From Filimonas lacunae (GTDB taxonomy: Bacteria > Bacteroidota > Bacteroidia > Chitinophagales > Chitinophagaceae): DNA of 64,000 nucleotides. The position numbers and the translations under genes are program-made. The first letter of the stretch is position 1; each line of letters begins with the position of its first letter. This document shows, piece by piece, positions 16,685 to 24,641 of this stretch. Where the stretch lies: the NCBI RefSeq assembly GCF_002355595.1, contig NZ_AP017422.1, positions 5,398,823-5,462,822 on the forward strand, in the 5' to 3' direction. Below the pieces are notes generated by a model. It made no database searches, was not told where the DNA came from, and was given only the letters and a program-made list of their open reading frames with translations.

Positions 16685-17485
16685 TTACAGAAACTGCTGC
16701 ATGGCCGAAATTACTTCGCCAGGCGAGCTCATATGCGGAAAATGTCCTTTTGAATTAATATTAGCCAGGCTACTACCCGGAATATGCTGATGCAGATAAT
16801 TGGCTACATAAGCAGGTACGGCTATATCATCACTGGACTGCACAATCAAAGTTGGCTTTGAAGTTTTACCCAGATCATTGCGGTGGTCTGATTCAAAAAT
16901 AGCCCGCGCTACCGCCAAACCTATATCCGGCCTGATGGCAGATAAAGTGCTGGCAAAAGCCTCTGCCAGTTGCGGACGATCGGGATTATTCATTGCCAAA
17001 GCCGAAAAACCACTGGCCCAGGCATAATAGTTATTGCTCATTGCCTGGTATAACCCTTCCAGATCCTCTTGTGCAAAACCTCCGATATAACCAGTCGCTT
17101 CCTCATTCAGATACCGTGGACTAGCCCCCAATAACACCAGCTTGCTAAAATATTCGGGGTTTCTGATAGAAGACAACATACCTACCATGCCACTAACAGA
17201 ATGTCCTACAAAAATGACATCTTTCAAATGTAAATAATTGCATATATCCAGCAGATCGGCCACATAGCCATTGAGCGTACTGTAACGCTCAGAACTATAA
17301 GCCGCCGGATCAGCATTTCCACCACCCACATTGTCATACAGGATCACCCTGTAATCTTTACCAAAAAACTGTACTAACTGGTTAAAAGATGTTTGATCTA
17401 CACCAAAGCCATGGCCGAAAAGCATTGTTTGCGTTGCGCTGTCGTTGCCAAATACTTTGATATTATTCCGTTGTATTACATCCAT
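16685..17485 (-). CDS. rsbQ: RsbQ-like alpha/beta hydrolase
   Basis: 266 residues, same length and plan as Bacillus RsbQ and the plant receptors D14/KAI2. The triad can be placed at S96 (VGHSVSG), D219 (QSSDDIAVP) and H248 (SKGHFPHMS). The opening MLFGHGFGVDQ, RVILYDNVGGGNADP and LVLLGASPRYLN are close to RsbQ. In Bacillus, RsbQ hydrolyses or binds a small hydrophobic signal and activates the PAS phosphatase RsbP during energy stress. Here the downstream gene is a GAF-PAS protein, so a ligand-relay to that sensor is likely (inference). It could also be a general esterase, but the specific match to RsbQ makes this less likely. Confidence 0.85.
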   Translation of the reverse strand: MDVIQRNNIKVFGNDSATQTMLFGHGFGVDQTSFNQLVQFFGKDYRVILYDNVGGGNADPAAYSSERYSTLNGYVADLLDICNYLHLKDVIFVGHSVSGMVGMLSSIRNPEYFSKLVLLGASPRYLNEEATGYIGGFAQEDLEGLYQAMSNNYYAWASGFSALAMNNPDRPQLAEAFASTLSAIRPDIGLAVARAIFESDHRNDLGKTSKPTLIVQSSDDIAVPAYVANYLHQHIPGSSLANINSKGHFPHMSSPGEVISAMQQFL

Positions 17486-17625
17486 TTTCTAGCGTGTTGG
17501 TCATGAATAGAGGTTGCTAAAGTACATATAACTGATTGGCAACTACTTAAAATGAGATTCAAATACCCTTAAAATAACTGTAAATTTATCCGGCCAGCAT
17601 ATTTTTTGGTTCTAACGATACATTT

Positions 17626-19254
17626 ATGACCATACAATTTAACCGGAACGAAGATTGGATGCGTCTGTTACTGAGTGAAATGAAACAGCAGACAGGACGC
17701 ATTAAACAGGGTGGTGGTAAAAAAGCCATTGAAAAACAAAAAGAGCGCAACAAACTTACTGCGCGGGAACGTATTGATTACCTGATTGATAAGGGTAGCC
17801 GTTTTACAGAACTGGGGCTTTTTGCCGGCTTCCAGATGTATGAAGAACATGGGGGTTGCCCCGCCGGCGGCACCGTAGCTGGTTTAGGCTATGTCAGCGG
17901 CCGGCAATGCGTGATAGTGGCCAACGATCAAACAGTAAAAGCAGGCGCCTGGTTTCCCATCACCGGCAAAAAAAACCTGCGCCTGCAGGAAATTGCCATG
18001 GAAAACCGCCTACCGGTTATTTACCTGGTAGACAGTGCCGGGGTATACCTGCCCATGCAGGATGAAATTTTTCCGGACAAAGAACATTTTGGACGCATTT
18101 TTCGCAATAACGCGCAAATGAGCGCCATGGGCATTACACAAATTGCAGCTGTAATGGGTCCCTGCGTAGCCGGGGGAGCCTATTTGCCCATTATGAGCGA
18201 TGAAACACTAATGGTAGAAGGCAACGGCAGCATTTTTTTAGCCGGTCCCTACCTGGTAAAAGCAGCCGTTGGCGAAGAAGTCGATGCCGAAACACTGGGC
18301 GGCGCCGCCACACACACTGAAATAAGCGGCATTGCCGATTATCGCTTTACCACGGAAGAAGAATGTCTTGACCATATTAAAAAACTGGTAAGTAAAATAG
18401 GACACTCCCCCACTGCCGGGTTTGACCGTATTGCAGCAGTAGCTCCTGTCAAAAGCCCCGACGAGTTGTATGGCATTATCCCCGAAGGCAACAGTAAACC
18501 CTATAACGTGGTAGACCTGATTGAGCGATTGGTGGACAACAGTGAATTTGACGAGTTTAAAAAAGAATATGGCCAAACCATTGTATGTGGCTATGCCCGT
18601 ATTGAAGGCTGGGCCGTAGGCATTGTAGCCAACCAACGCCTGGTGATCAAAAATAAAAAAGGCGAAATGCAGATGGGTGGCGTTATTTATAACGACAGCG
18701 CCGATAAGGCTGCCCGCTTTATATTAAACTGCAACCAGAAAAGAATACCCCTGGTGTTTTTACAGGATGTAACCGGCTTTATGGTAGGCACCCGTAGCGA
18801 ACATTCAGGCATTATTAAAGATGGGGCCAAACTGGTGAACGCAGTAGCCAACAGTGTAGTGCCTAAAATCACTATCATCACCGGCAACAGCTTTGGCGCC
18901 GGCAACTATGCCATGTGTGGCAAAGCCTACGACCCACGTTTTATTTATGCGTGGCCCAGTGCTAAAATAGCAGTGATGGGAGGCGATCAGGCAGCTAAAA
19001 CATTGTTACAGATACAGGTGGCCAGCCTTAAAAGCCAGGGAAAAACCATTACAGCTGAGGAAGAGCAGGAGTTATTGCAAACCATTAAAAACCGTTACAA
19101 CAGCCAAACCAGCCCCTACTATGCAGCAGCAAGGCTATGGGTGGATGAAATTATTGACCCGGCCGATACGCGAAAAGTAATCAGCGAAGGCATTGCAGCA
19201 GCAAATCACAACCCGGTAATAAATGATTTGAAGCTGGGCGTTTTTCAGGTATGA
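17626..19254 (+). CDS. Acyl-CoA carboxylase beta subunit (carboxyltransferase)
   Basis: 542 residues of the biotin-dependent carboxyltransferase family. The N half has LTARERIDYLIDKGSRF, CPAGGTVAGLG and PVIYLVDSAGVYLPMQ. The segment GPCVAGGAYLPIMSDE (about 183-198) with GSIFLAGPYLVKAAVGEEV and LGGAATHTEISG reads like methylcrotonoyl-CoA carboxylase. The C half shows LVFLQDVTGFMVG and GNSFGAGNYAMCGKAYDPRF, the oxyanion-hole glycines. Predicted reaction: transfer of carboxyl from biotin to an acyl-CoA, with methylcrotonoyl-CoA (leucine breakdown) the best guess and propionyl- or geranyl-CoA alternatives. The biotin carboxylase/BCCP subunit is not next to it and must be elsewhere. Confidence 0.9.
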   Translation: MTIQFNRNEDWMRLLLSEMKQQTGRIKQGGGKKAIEKQKERNKLTARERIDYLIDKGSRFTELGLFAGFQMYEEHGGCPAGGTVAGLGYVSGRQCVIVANDQTVKAGAWFPITGKKNLRLQEIAMENRLPVIYLVDSAGVYLPMQDEIFPDKEHFGRIFRNNAQMSAMGITQIAAVMGPCVAGGAYLPIMSDETLMVEGNGSIFLAGPYLVKAAVGEEVDAETLGGAATHTEISGIADYRFTTEEECLDHIKKLVSKIGHSPTAGFDRIAAVAPVKSPDELYGIIPEGNSKPYNVVDLIERLVDNSEFDEFKKEYGQTIVCGYARIEGWAVGIVANQRLVIKNKKGEMQMGGVIYNDSADKAARFILNCNQKRIPLVFLQDVTGFMVGTRSEHSGIIKDGAKLVNAVANSVVPKITIITGNSFGAGNYAMCGKAYDPRFIYAWPSAKIAVMGGDQAAKTLLQIQVASLKSQGKTITAEEEQELLQTIKNRYNSQTSPYYAAARLWVDEIIDPADTRKVISEGIAAANHNPVINDLKLGVFQV

Positions 19255-19290
19255 TAATGTGCTTACTTTGCAGCCCGAAAATTTGCATAC

Positions 19291-19761
19291 ATGTCTGAAG
19301 GCCATCAACTGATTATTTATACCGACGGAGCATCCAGGGGCAACCCCGGACCGGGCGGGTATGGAGCTATTTTAATGTGGGGTGAGAAAGTAAAAGAACT
19401 TTCTGCCGGCTACCGTCGCACCACCAATAACCGGATGGAGCTGTTGGCCGTAATAGTTGCATTGGAAGCCCTTACTAAAAAAGGCGTAGCACTTACCGTT
19501 TTTACCGATAGCCAATATGTAGTAAACAGCATCGAAAAAAAATGGGTAGATGGCTGGATTAAAAACGATTTTAAAGGTGGCAAAAAAAACAAGGATCTGT
19601 GGACACGTTTCTATAAACTGTCTAAAGACTTTAACATTAAAATGCGTTGGGTGAAAGGCCATGCCGATAACCCTTACAATAACCGTTGCGACCAACTGGC
19701 CACACAGGCTGCCGATGGCAAAAACCTGCTGGTAGATGTAGGCTACGAAGCGGAGAATTAA
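19291..19761 (+). CDS. rnhA: Ribonuclease HI
   Basis: 156 residues, usual length for bacterial RNase HI. It cleaves the RNA strand of RNA-DNA hybrids with two metal ions. All catalytic residues are visible: D12 in YTDGASRGNPG, E50 in NNRMEL, D73 in FTDSQYV, H124 in VKGHADNPYN and D134 in NRCDQLA. The basic handle region (KKWVDGWIKNDFKGGKKNKDLW, spanning about 83-104) is present. Starts 36 bp after the carboxylase gene; a near -7 element (TTACTTTG) lies in the gap, so it may have its own promoter. Confidence 0.96.
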   Translation: MSEGHQLIIYTDGASRGNPGPGGYGAILMWGEKVKELSAGYRRTTNNRMELLAVIVALEALTKKGVALTVFTDSQYVVNSIEKKWVDGWIKNDFKGGKKNKDLWTRFYKLSKDFNIKMRWVKGHADNPYNNRCDQLATQAADGKNLLVDVGYEAEN

Positions 19762-19776
19762 CGCAATACCTTCTTT

Positions 19777-19818
19777 AAAAACTCCTGAAACACACTATGG
19801 TTTCCAGGAGTTTTTTTT
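19777..19818 (+). terminator. Rho-independent terminator of rnhA
   Basis: Inverted repeat AAACTCCTGAAAC / GTTTCCAGGAGTTT, one bulged base, short loop, followed by a run of eight T. Strong intrinsic terminator 15 bp after the rnhA stop. Confidence 0.88.
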
Positions 19819-20095
19819 ATTACAAGCCCTGCCTACGCTATATAATATTTTCACTACAACCTCACCGGGAACACAGCTGCAGAAAGCAGGAACATCAATA
19901 CATCATTTTTATTATACTTTATTCTGCGCCTATATCACCTTCAACTTTTTTCAGCATTTCTTTTTGTCGAATGCTATAATTTACTATCTTTCTTATCTAT
20001 TAACAGCCACAGGCTGTTTCCCGATCCAATCTTCTCTGTTAAACCCTTGCAGCGTATATGCTGCACGCTTTTCCTATTTATAACTAGTCAATGCT
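19819..20095 (+). promoter_or_regulatory. Leader region of the first unknown paralog
   Basis: No gene is seen in this stretch. Two small perfect hairpins precede the coding start: AACAGCC-ACA-GGCTGTT (20002-20018) and TGCAGC-GTATAT-GCTGCA (20048-20065). Neither has a T-tract, so they are more likely part of the transcript leader than terminators. Confidence 0.35.
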
Positions 20096-20998
20096 ATGAT
20101 TAACAGAGCACATACACCAGTACAATGGCGAACGTTAACCGTACTGGAAATATTTGTAAGGGATATAATAACCAATTCCTCCCCCCTTCCTCCGGAATCG
20201 GTGGGTCAAAATGTAAGTTTATTGAATAAACCACTGATTGAAGATTTTCGTGCATCCATTGAGTCCATCACAGAGCACGATGATATGATGCAACTAATGC
20301 ATCAATACCTGGAAGCTATTCGTAAAATCAGCGACGATTTATACAAGTATAAAAAGCTTATTCAAAGAAAATTTAAAGGAAAGGCAGCCGTTATCGAAGC
20401 CATTCATCAAAACCTGATGGTAATGATTATGATGATGGCTTATCACTGGCCACGTTTTGATCCGCTTGCCGGCCGCGTGCACCTGGCTGTTATAGCCAGC
20501 GATATGAAAGCGAACCGTCATAAATGGCACTCCATACACCAGCAACTGGTAGCACGCATCATTGACCCGGAAATAAAGCTGGTAGCAATGAACATGGTAA
20601 GAGAATGCCGCCCTTCACTGGATAATGAATTATGCTGGCGCAGATTAATGTATAACAATCATTTACTGGATAAGCTGCAAACCCTGTTGGCTACCGTTGA
20701 CCGTAACATTCCTGTGGATGAAGTTTTCACCGACTCGCTGCTGTATTGGGAATATTATGATGAGGAATTTATTTGTTATTACATAGAGCATATTGAAAAC
20801 AGCATTGCTAATGCTGACAGTTACCAGGATAAAAAAGAACTACTTACCCACTTTTATAATAAAACAGACCTGATGCAACCTACTGAACCAGCTTTTTGCT
20901 TTCACATTGCAACAGACGAAAACGATAGCTTACCCCCTATCAAAGATTTTATATTACAGGTATTGGATTTTCATTCGGAAGCCATTGAAAATTTCTGA
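20096..20998 (+). CDS. Hypothetical protein, member 1 of a tandem paralog pair
   Basis: 300 residues, mostly helical, no signal peptide or membrane helix, no catalytic motif I recognise. Landmarks are a coil-prone YLEAIRKISDDLYKYKKLIQ, then NMVRECRPSLDNELCWRRLMYN (about 165-187) and EFICYYIEHIENSIANA followed by KKELLTHFYNK. The next gene carries the same landmarks in the same order, so the two are diverged duplicates. Family and function unknown. Start ATG at 20096 is the first in frame after two hairpins in the leader. Confidence 0.65.
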   Translation: MINRAHTPVQWRTLTVLEIFVRDIITNSSPLPPESVGQNVSLLNKPLIEDFRASIESITEHDDMMQLMHQYLEAIRKISDDLYKYKKLIQRKFKGKAAVIEAIHQNLMVMIMMMAYHWPRFDPLAGRVHLAVIASDMKANRHKWHSIHQQLVARIIDPEIKLVAMNMVRECRPSLDNELCWRRLMYNNHLLDKLQTLLATVDRNIPVDEVFTDSLLYWEYYDEEFICYYIEHIENSIANADSYQDKKELLTHFYNKTDLMQPTEPAFCFHIATDENDSLPPIKDFILQVLDFHSEAIENF

Positions 20999-21071
20999 TA
21001 CAATTATGATCCTGCTCTCCTAATAACCGGCTGACATTGATATTATTTTATCTCCTGAGCCAACCAGGCTA

Positions 21072-21106
21072 CTACTCATTTTTAGTAGAAAGCCCCTATT
21101 GGGGGC
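21072..21106 (+). other. Two short hairpins between the tandem paralogs
   Basis: CTACT-7 nt-AGTAG (21072-21088) is followed by GCCCC-TATT-GGGGGC (21092-21106). The second is a tight GC stem without T-tract. They lie in the 260-bp gap before the second paralog, which otherwise holds no gene; the first paralog also has two hairpins in its leader. Confidence 0.35.
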
Positions 21107-21258
21107 AAAATACTTATCCCCATTTCTTTTAATAAGTTTTTTTTAGTTAACTTAGCCCTCCGCAGTAATCACCGTAAGGCATTATTGCTCTATCTCCCCT
21201 CAAAAAGCCATTTTACATAACTTTTTTATTGGTAACCAAAACGTATTTGTACCTGTTT

Positions 21259-22212
21259 ATGTATAACATGGAATATTTTTTCGACGAAACCCAATGCCCA
21301 TCACTGATGCGGTTACATTGTCTGGCTGAAAAAATAACGGGGCCGGAAAAAATGTGTTTAGGCCTGCAAACCCTGGTAGAATTTAAAGAAGTACGTCAGA
21401 ATATAGTAAAAGAATTAGGTGGTTATATAGCTGCACAGCAAATAGCCCAGCCGGCTGCTATTGTTAACCAATACCTGAAAAGTATTACACGCAGTTCGGA
21501 CAAGCTACATCATTATAGCATGCTTATCAAAAAGCATGTACCCCAGAAAATTACTTTTCTAGGTAACATTACAGATAATCTTAGCCATACCATTACTACC
21601 ATCATTTCCAAATGGCCTTCCTGCAATTACCTTCAGTTAAAAGTGCCTGCTGCTTTTTCATATAAAAAAATGCGCAACCTCACTCCACGCTGGCTTTGGG
21701 TACAGCAGCGCATGAGCCAGATGATTACACAGGATGAGTTGTATGCAGTGATGCGCACACTGGTAAGAAAATGCAAGCCTGAAAAGCATACCCGCATTAG
21801 CTGGCAACGTTTTTTATATACAGAAGACCTGTTAAAGAACCTGGAAGATCTGCTGCGTAAGCACCAAAGCAGCATCACCTTTGAAGATGCCTTTATTGAG
21901 CTGCTGGTGTCTATGGATTATAACGAAAAGGACTTCCTGTCTTTCTATACCTGCCATATTGAAGAAAGCATTAAAAGCGCCGCCAGCTTTTATGATAAAA
22001 AGAACGTGCTGAATGCCTATTTCGACAAACTGGAAAAACTGCCCGCCAGCGTTATTCCTTTTACGCCATTGCACCCCAGCCCGCACACAAAAGAGCACCT
22101 TCCGTTAAAAGGAAGGCTTTTGCAGGAATTGACCACACACACTTCCGTCATACACCAAAAACAGCTACTTATCGAGCACGAAATGAGACAGTTAATTTGG
22201 AAAAATAATTAA
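21259..22212 (+). CDS. Hypothetical protein, member 2 of a tandem paralog pair
   Basis: 317 residues from ATG 21259 (the frame is open to a TTG at 21229; ATG 21268 is also possible). Helical, soluble, of no recognised family. It aligns by eye with the upstream gene over most of its length: YLKSITRSSDKLHHYSMLIKK with YLEAIRKISDDLYKYKKLIQR, LVRKCKPEKHTRISWQRFLY with MVRECRPSLDNELCWRRLMY, and FYTCHIEESIKSAASFYDKK with YYIEHIENSIANADSYQDKK. The C-terminal tail is unique. Two copies side by side suggest a duplicated regulator or adaptor; no neighbour clarifies the role. Confidence 0.65.
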   Translation: MYNMEYFFDETQCPSLMRLHCLAEKITGPEKMCLGLQTLVEFKEVRQNIVKELGGYIAAQQIAQPAAIVNQYLKSITRSSDKLHHYSMLIKKHVPQKITFLGNITDNLSHTITTIISKWPSCNYLQLKVPAAFSYKKMRNLTPRWLWVQQRMSQMITQDELYAVMRTLVRKCKPEKHTRISWQRFLYTEDLLKNLEDLLRKHQSSITFEDAFIELLVSMDYNEKDFLSFYTCHIEESIKSAASFYDKKNVLNAYFDKLEKLPASVIPFTPLHPSPHTKEHLPLKGRLLQELTTHTSVIHQKQLLIEHEMRQLIWKNN

Positions 22213-22282
22213 ACCTCCATTTTATGAACCGTTCTGCGCGTTAAACACTATCTTGTACCTAATTTTATACATCAATACAATT

Positions 22283-22486
22283 ATGAGCACAAAAATTCAA
22301 GGAACTGTAAAGTTCTTTAATGACGAAAAGAGATTTGGGTTTATCAAGCATAACGATTCAGAAAAAGAAACTTTCGTACATTCTAATGGTTTAATTGATC
22401 AGATTAAGCAGAACGACGTAGTTGAATTTGATATAGAGCAAGGCAAGAAAGGGCCGAACGCAGTTAACGTAAAGGTGATTGGTTAG
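22283..22486 (+). CDS. Cold-shock domain protein (CspA family)
   Basis: 67 residues from ATG 22283 (MSTKIQGTVKFFNDEKRFGF); an in-frame ATG at 22253 would add ten hydrophobic residues foreign to the family. RNP1-like motif KRFGFI and RNP2-like ETFVHS are in place. The usual K-G-x-GFI core is altered to E-K-R-FGFI, and the second hydrophobic site is shortened. Cold-shock domains bind single-stranded RNA/DNA and keep mRNA unfolded. It is followed by a strong terminator, so it is monocistronic. Confidence 0.93.
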   Translation: MSTKIQGTVKFFNDEKRFGFIKHNDSEKETFVHSNGLIDQIKQNDVVEFDIEQGKKGPNAVNVKVIG

Positions 22487-22510
22487 CCACAAACTCTTTA
22501 AATTGTTTGA

Positions 22511-22537
22511 AGCCGTTGCATAGCAACGGCTTTTTTT
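22511..22537 (+). terminator. Terminator of the cold-shock gene
   Basis: Perfect 9-bp stem AGCCGTTGC / GCAACGGCT with an ATA loop followed by T7: a textbook intrinsic terminator 24 bp past the stop. Confidence 0.92.
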
Positions 22538-22651
22538 ATGCGCTTAACATTCAAGACAATATTGGGCTACAAAGGGATAAAAATGGTGTAGACAAGCGTG
22601 ATTCTCATTGCTAGCTTTAAACTCAACACAAACTGCAAACTATTTGAGAAT

Positions 22652-24082
22652 ATGACACAACACGCTTCTTCTTTCAAACCTTCTCTTTCTTTACTGGATG
22701 CCACCATGCTGGTAGCGGGTAGTATGATTGGTTCGGGCATTTTTATAGTGAGCGCCGATATCACCCGAAACACAGGCAGCGCAGGCTGGCTGATGCTTAC
22801 CTGGATTATTACCGGTTTTATGACCATTATTGCTGCATTAAGCTATGGAGAACTCAGTGGCATGTATCCGAAAGCAGGCGGACAATATGTATATCTGAAA
22901 GAAGCGTACAACCCACTTACCGCCTTTTTGTATGGCTGGAGTTTTTTTGCCGTGATTCAAACTGCTACCATAGCCGCAGTGGGCGTGGCCTTTGCCAAAT
23001 TTGCCGCTTACCTGGTACCCGCCTTAAGTGAAGATCATATTGTGCTGCAGGCTGGCAATTTTAAAATAGCCGCTGCACAGCTGGTATCCATTGTGGTAAT
23101 TGTGTTTCTTACCTGGCTCAATACCCGTGGGGTAAAAACAGGTAAAACACTGCAAACCTTTTTTACGCTGACGAAGCTGGTAAGCATTTTCGGGCTTATC
23201 ATTTTTGGCTTTTTAGCCACCAATTCCGGCGTACTCAAAAGTAACTGGACCAACGCTTTTACCCTGCAAAAAATGGCACCTGATGGCTCGCTTTCTTCTT
23301 ATACCACCATTGTTGCCCTGGGCGCTATTGCTTCCGCTATGGTGGGTTCTATTTTCAGCAGCGACTCGTGGCATAACGTGGCCTTTATTGCAGGCGAAGT
23401 AAAAAATCCCAAACGCAATATCGGCTTAAGCTTGTTTCTGGGCACCCTCATTGTTACGCTTATTTACCTGCTTACCAATATCATGTACACAGCAGTATTA
23501 CCGTTACAGCAAATTGCTGCTGCCGATAAAGACCGGGTTGCCGTTTCGGCCGCACAGGTCATTTTTGCACAGTACGGCACCATGATTATGGCGCTACTGA
23601 TTATGGTATCTACTTTCGGCTGCAACAATGGTTTAATAATGGCTGGTGCACGGGTATATCATACCATGGCATCGGACGGCCTTTTCTTTAAAAAAGCCGG
23701 CAATTTAAACCAGCAGGCGGTGCCCGGCTTTGCATTGTGGATTCAGTGCGCGTTTGCCTGTGGCTGGAGCCTTAGCGGTAAATACGGCGATTTGCTGGAT
23801 ATGATTTCATTTGTGGTAGTAGTGTTTTATATGCTTACCATTGCAGGTATTTTTATTTTACGCAAAAAGCAGCCTGCGGCTGAACGTCCTTATAAAGCCT
23901 TTGGTTACCCCGTGTTACCGGTAATCTATATTATCATGGGCCTGGCTTTTTGCCTGTTGCTGATAGCTTATAAGCCCACTTACACCTGGCCAGGATTGCT
24001 GATAACCCTTTCGGGCATTCCTATTTACTATTTTGCCATCCATGCTAAAAAGAAAGCAGCCTCTGCTCTGCCAGTCCTTTAA
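22652..24082 (+). CDS. APC-superfamily amino acid permease
   Basis: 476 residues from ATG 22652 (the frame is open 18 codons upstream, but MTQHASSFKPSLSLLDATML fits the family start). Twelve or so hydrophobic helices; helix 1 has the APC glycine motif AGSMIGSGIFIV. The cytoplasmic loop GEVKNPKRNIGLSL is the consensus between helices 6 and 7, and RPYKAFGYPVLPVIY marks the end of the transporter core. Predicted LAT/APA-type uptake or exchange of amino acids; the substrate is unknown. It is alone, bounded by the cold-shock terminator and its own downstream hairpin. Confidence 0.92.
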   Translation: MTQHASSFKPSLSLLDATMLVAGSMIGSGIFIVSADITRNTGSAGWLMLTWIITGFMTIIAALSYGELSGMYPKAGGQYVYLKEAYNPLTAFLYGWSFFAVIQTATIAAVGVAFAKFAAYLVPALSEDHIVLQAGNFKIAAAQLVSIVVIVFLTWLNTRGVKTGKTLQTFFTLTKLVSIFGLIIFGFLATNSGVLKSNWTNAFTLQKMAPDGSLSSYTTIVALGAIASAMVGSIFSSDSWHNVAFIAGEVKNPKRNIGLSLFLGTLIVTLIYLLTNIMYTAVLPLQQIAAADKDRVAVSAAQVIFAQYGTMIMALLIMVSTFGCNNGLIMAGARVYHTMASDGLFFKKAGNLNQQAVPGFALWIQCAFACGWSLSGKYGDLLDMISFVVVVFYMLTIAGIFILRKKQPAAERPYKAFGYPVLPVIYIIMGLAFCLLLIAYKPTYTWPGLLITLSGIPIYYFAIHAKKKAASALPVL

Positions 24083-24111
24083 CTGATTCAATTACAGTCA
24101 CTTTTGCAAGT

Positions 24112-24139
24112 GCCAATGCTAAAATAGGTTAGCATTGGC
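24112..24139 (+). terminator. Hairpin after the permease gene
   Basis: Perfect 11-bp stem GCCAATGCTAA / TTAGCATTGGC around AATAGG, 30 bp past the stop. The T-tract is weak, so termination is likely but not certain. Confidence 0.6.
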
Positions 24140-24256
24140 GCTACGGTTAAAAAGGTTTAAGCCTATTTAATGGGTTATCAACATTCTTTTAAGTGGTTTT
24201 AAACCCCCTATTGTGCAGATGTGGCGTAATCTTGTACTGTAATTAAACAGCTACAT

Positions 24257-24496
24257 ATGCCAAACGAAATATTGCTGGTTCAATACAACAACAACACCAG
24301 CACACAGAACCTGGAATTGGAAGCAAGACGAATCAATGACATCACTGCATTCGCTTCATCGTTTTTCATGTTTCGTAACGCGTACGAAATTTTCGATATG
24401 CGCAAGCATAAAAAAATTACCAGTCGCAAAAGAAGTTTCGATTTGTACCAGGCAGCTGAACTACCGGCTTTCCATTTTATTATGGGAATGAACTAA
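24257..24496 (+). CDS. Small hypothetical protein
   Basis: 79 residues, basic in the second half (DMRKHKKITSRKRSFDLYQ), no signal or membrane segment, no family recognised. Support for it being real is limited: an ATG start, a -7-like element TAATCTTG about 28 bp upstream, and its position as the only open frame in a gap of about 500 bp. It could be a lineage-specific orphan or spurious. Confidence 0.4.
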   Translation: MPNEILLVQYNNNTSTQNLELEARRINDITAFASSFFMFRNAYEIFDMRKHKKITSRKRSFDLYQAAELPAFHFIMGMN

Positions 24497-24585
24497 TACA
24501 ACAGAAGATTACTCCACCATATTTGGTGCTTTGTTCATAGGATTTTTGATTTTTTCATAGTTATAGATTGGTTGGTTTATTAAAG

Positions 24586-24620
24586 AAAAAATCCCGCTTT
24601 TCCAAGCGGGATTTATCTTT
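24586..24620 (-). terminator. Terminator of clpC
   Basis: Perfect 11-bp stem AAATCCCGCTT / AAGCGGGATTT with a TTCC loop. On the minus strand it is followed by TTTTTCTTT, about 20 bp beyond the clpC stop. T-rich on the plus side too, so it may work both ways. Confidence 0.85.
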
Positions 24621-24641
24621 TATGGATGTTTGCTCCTCTGA

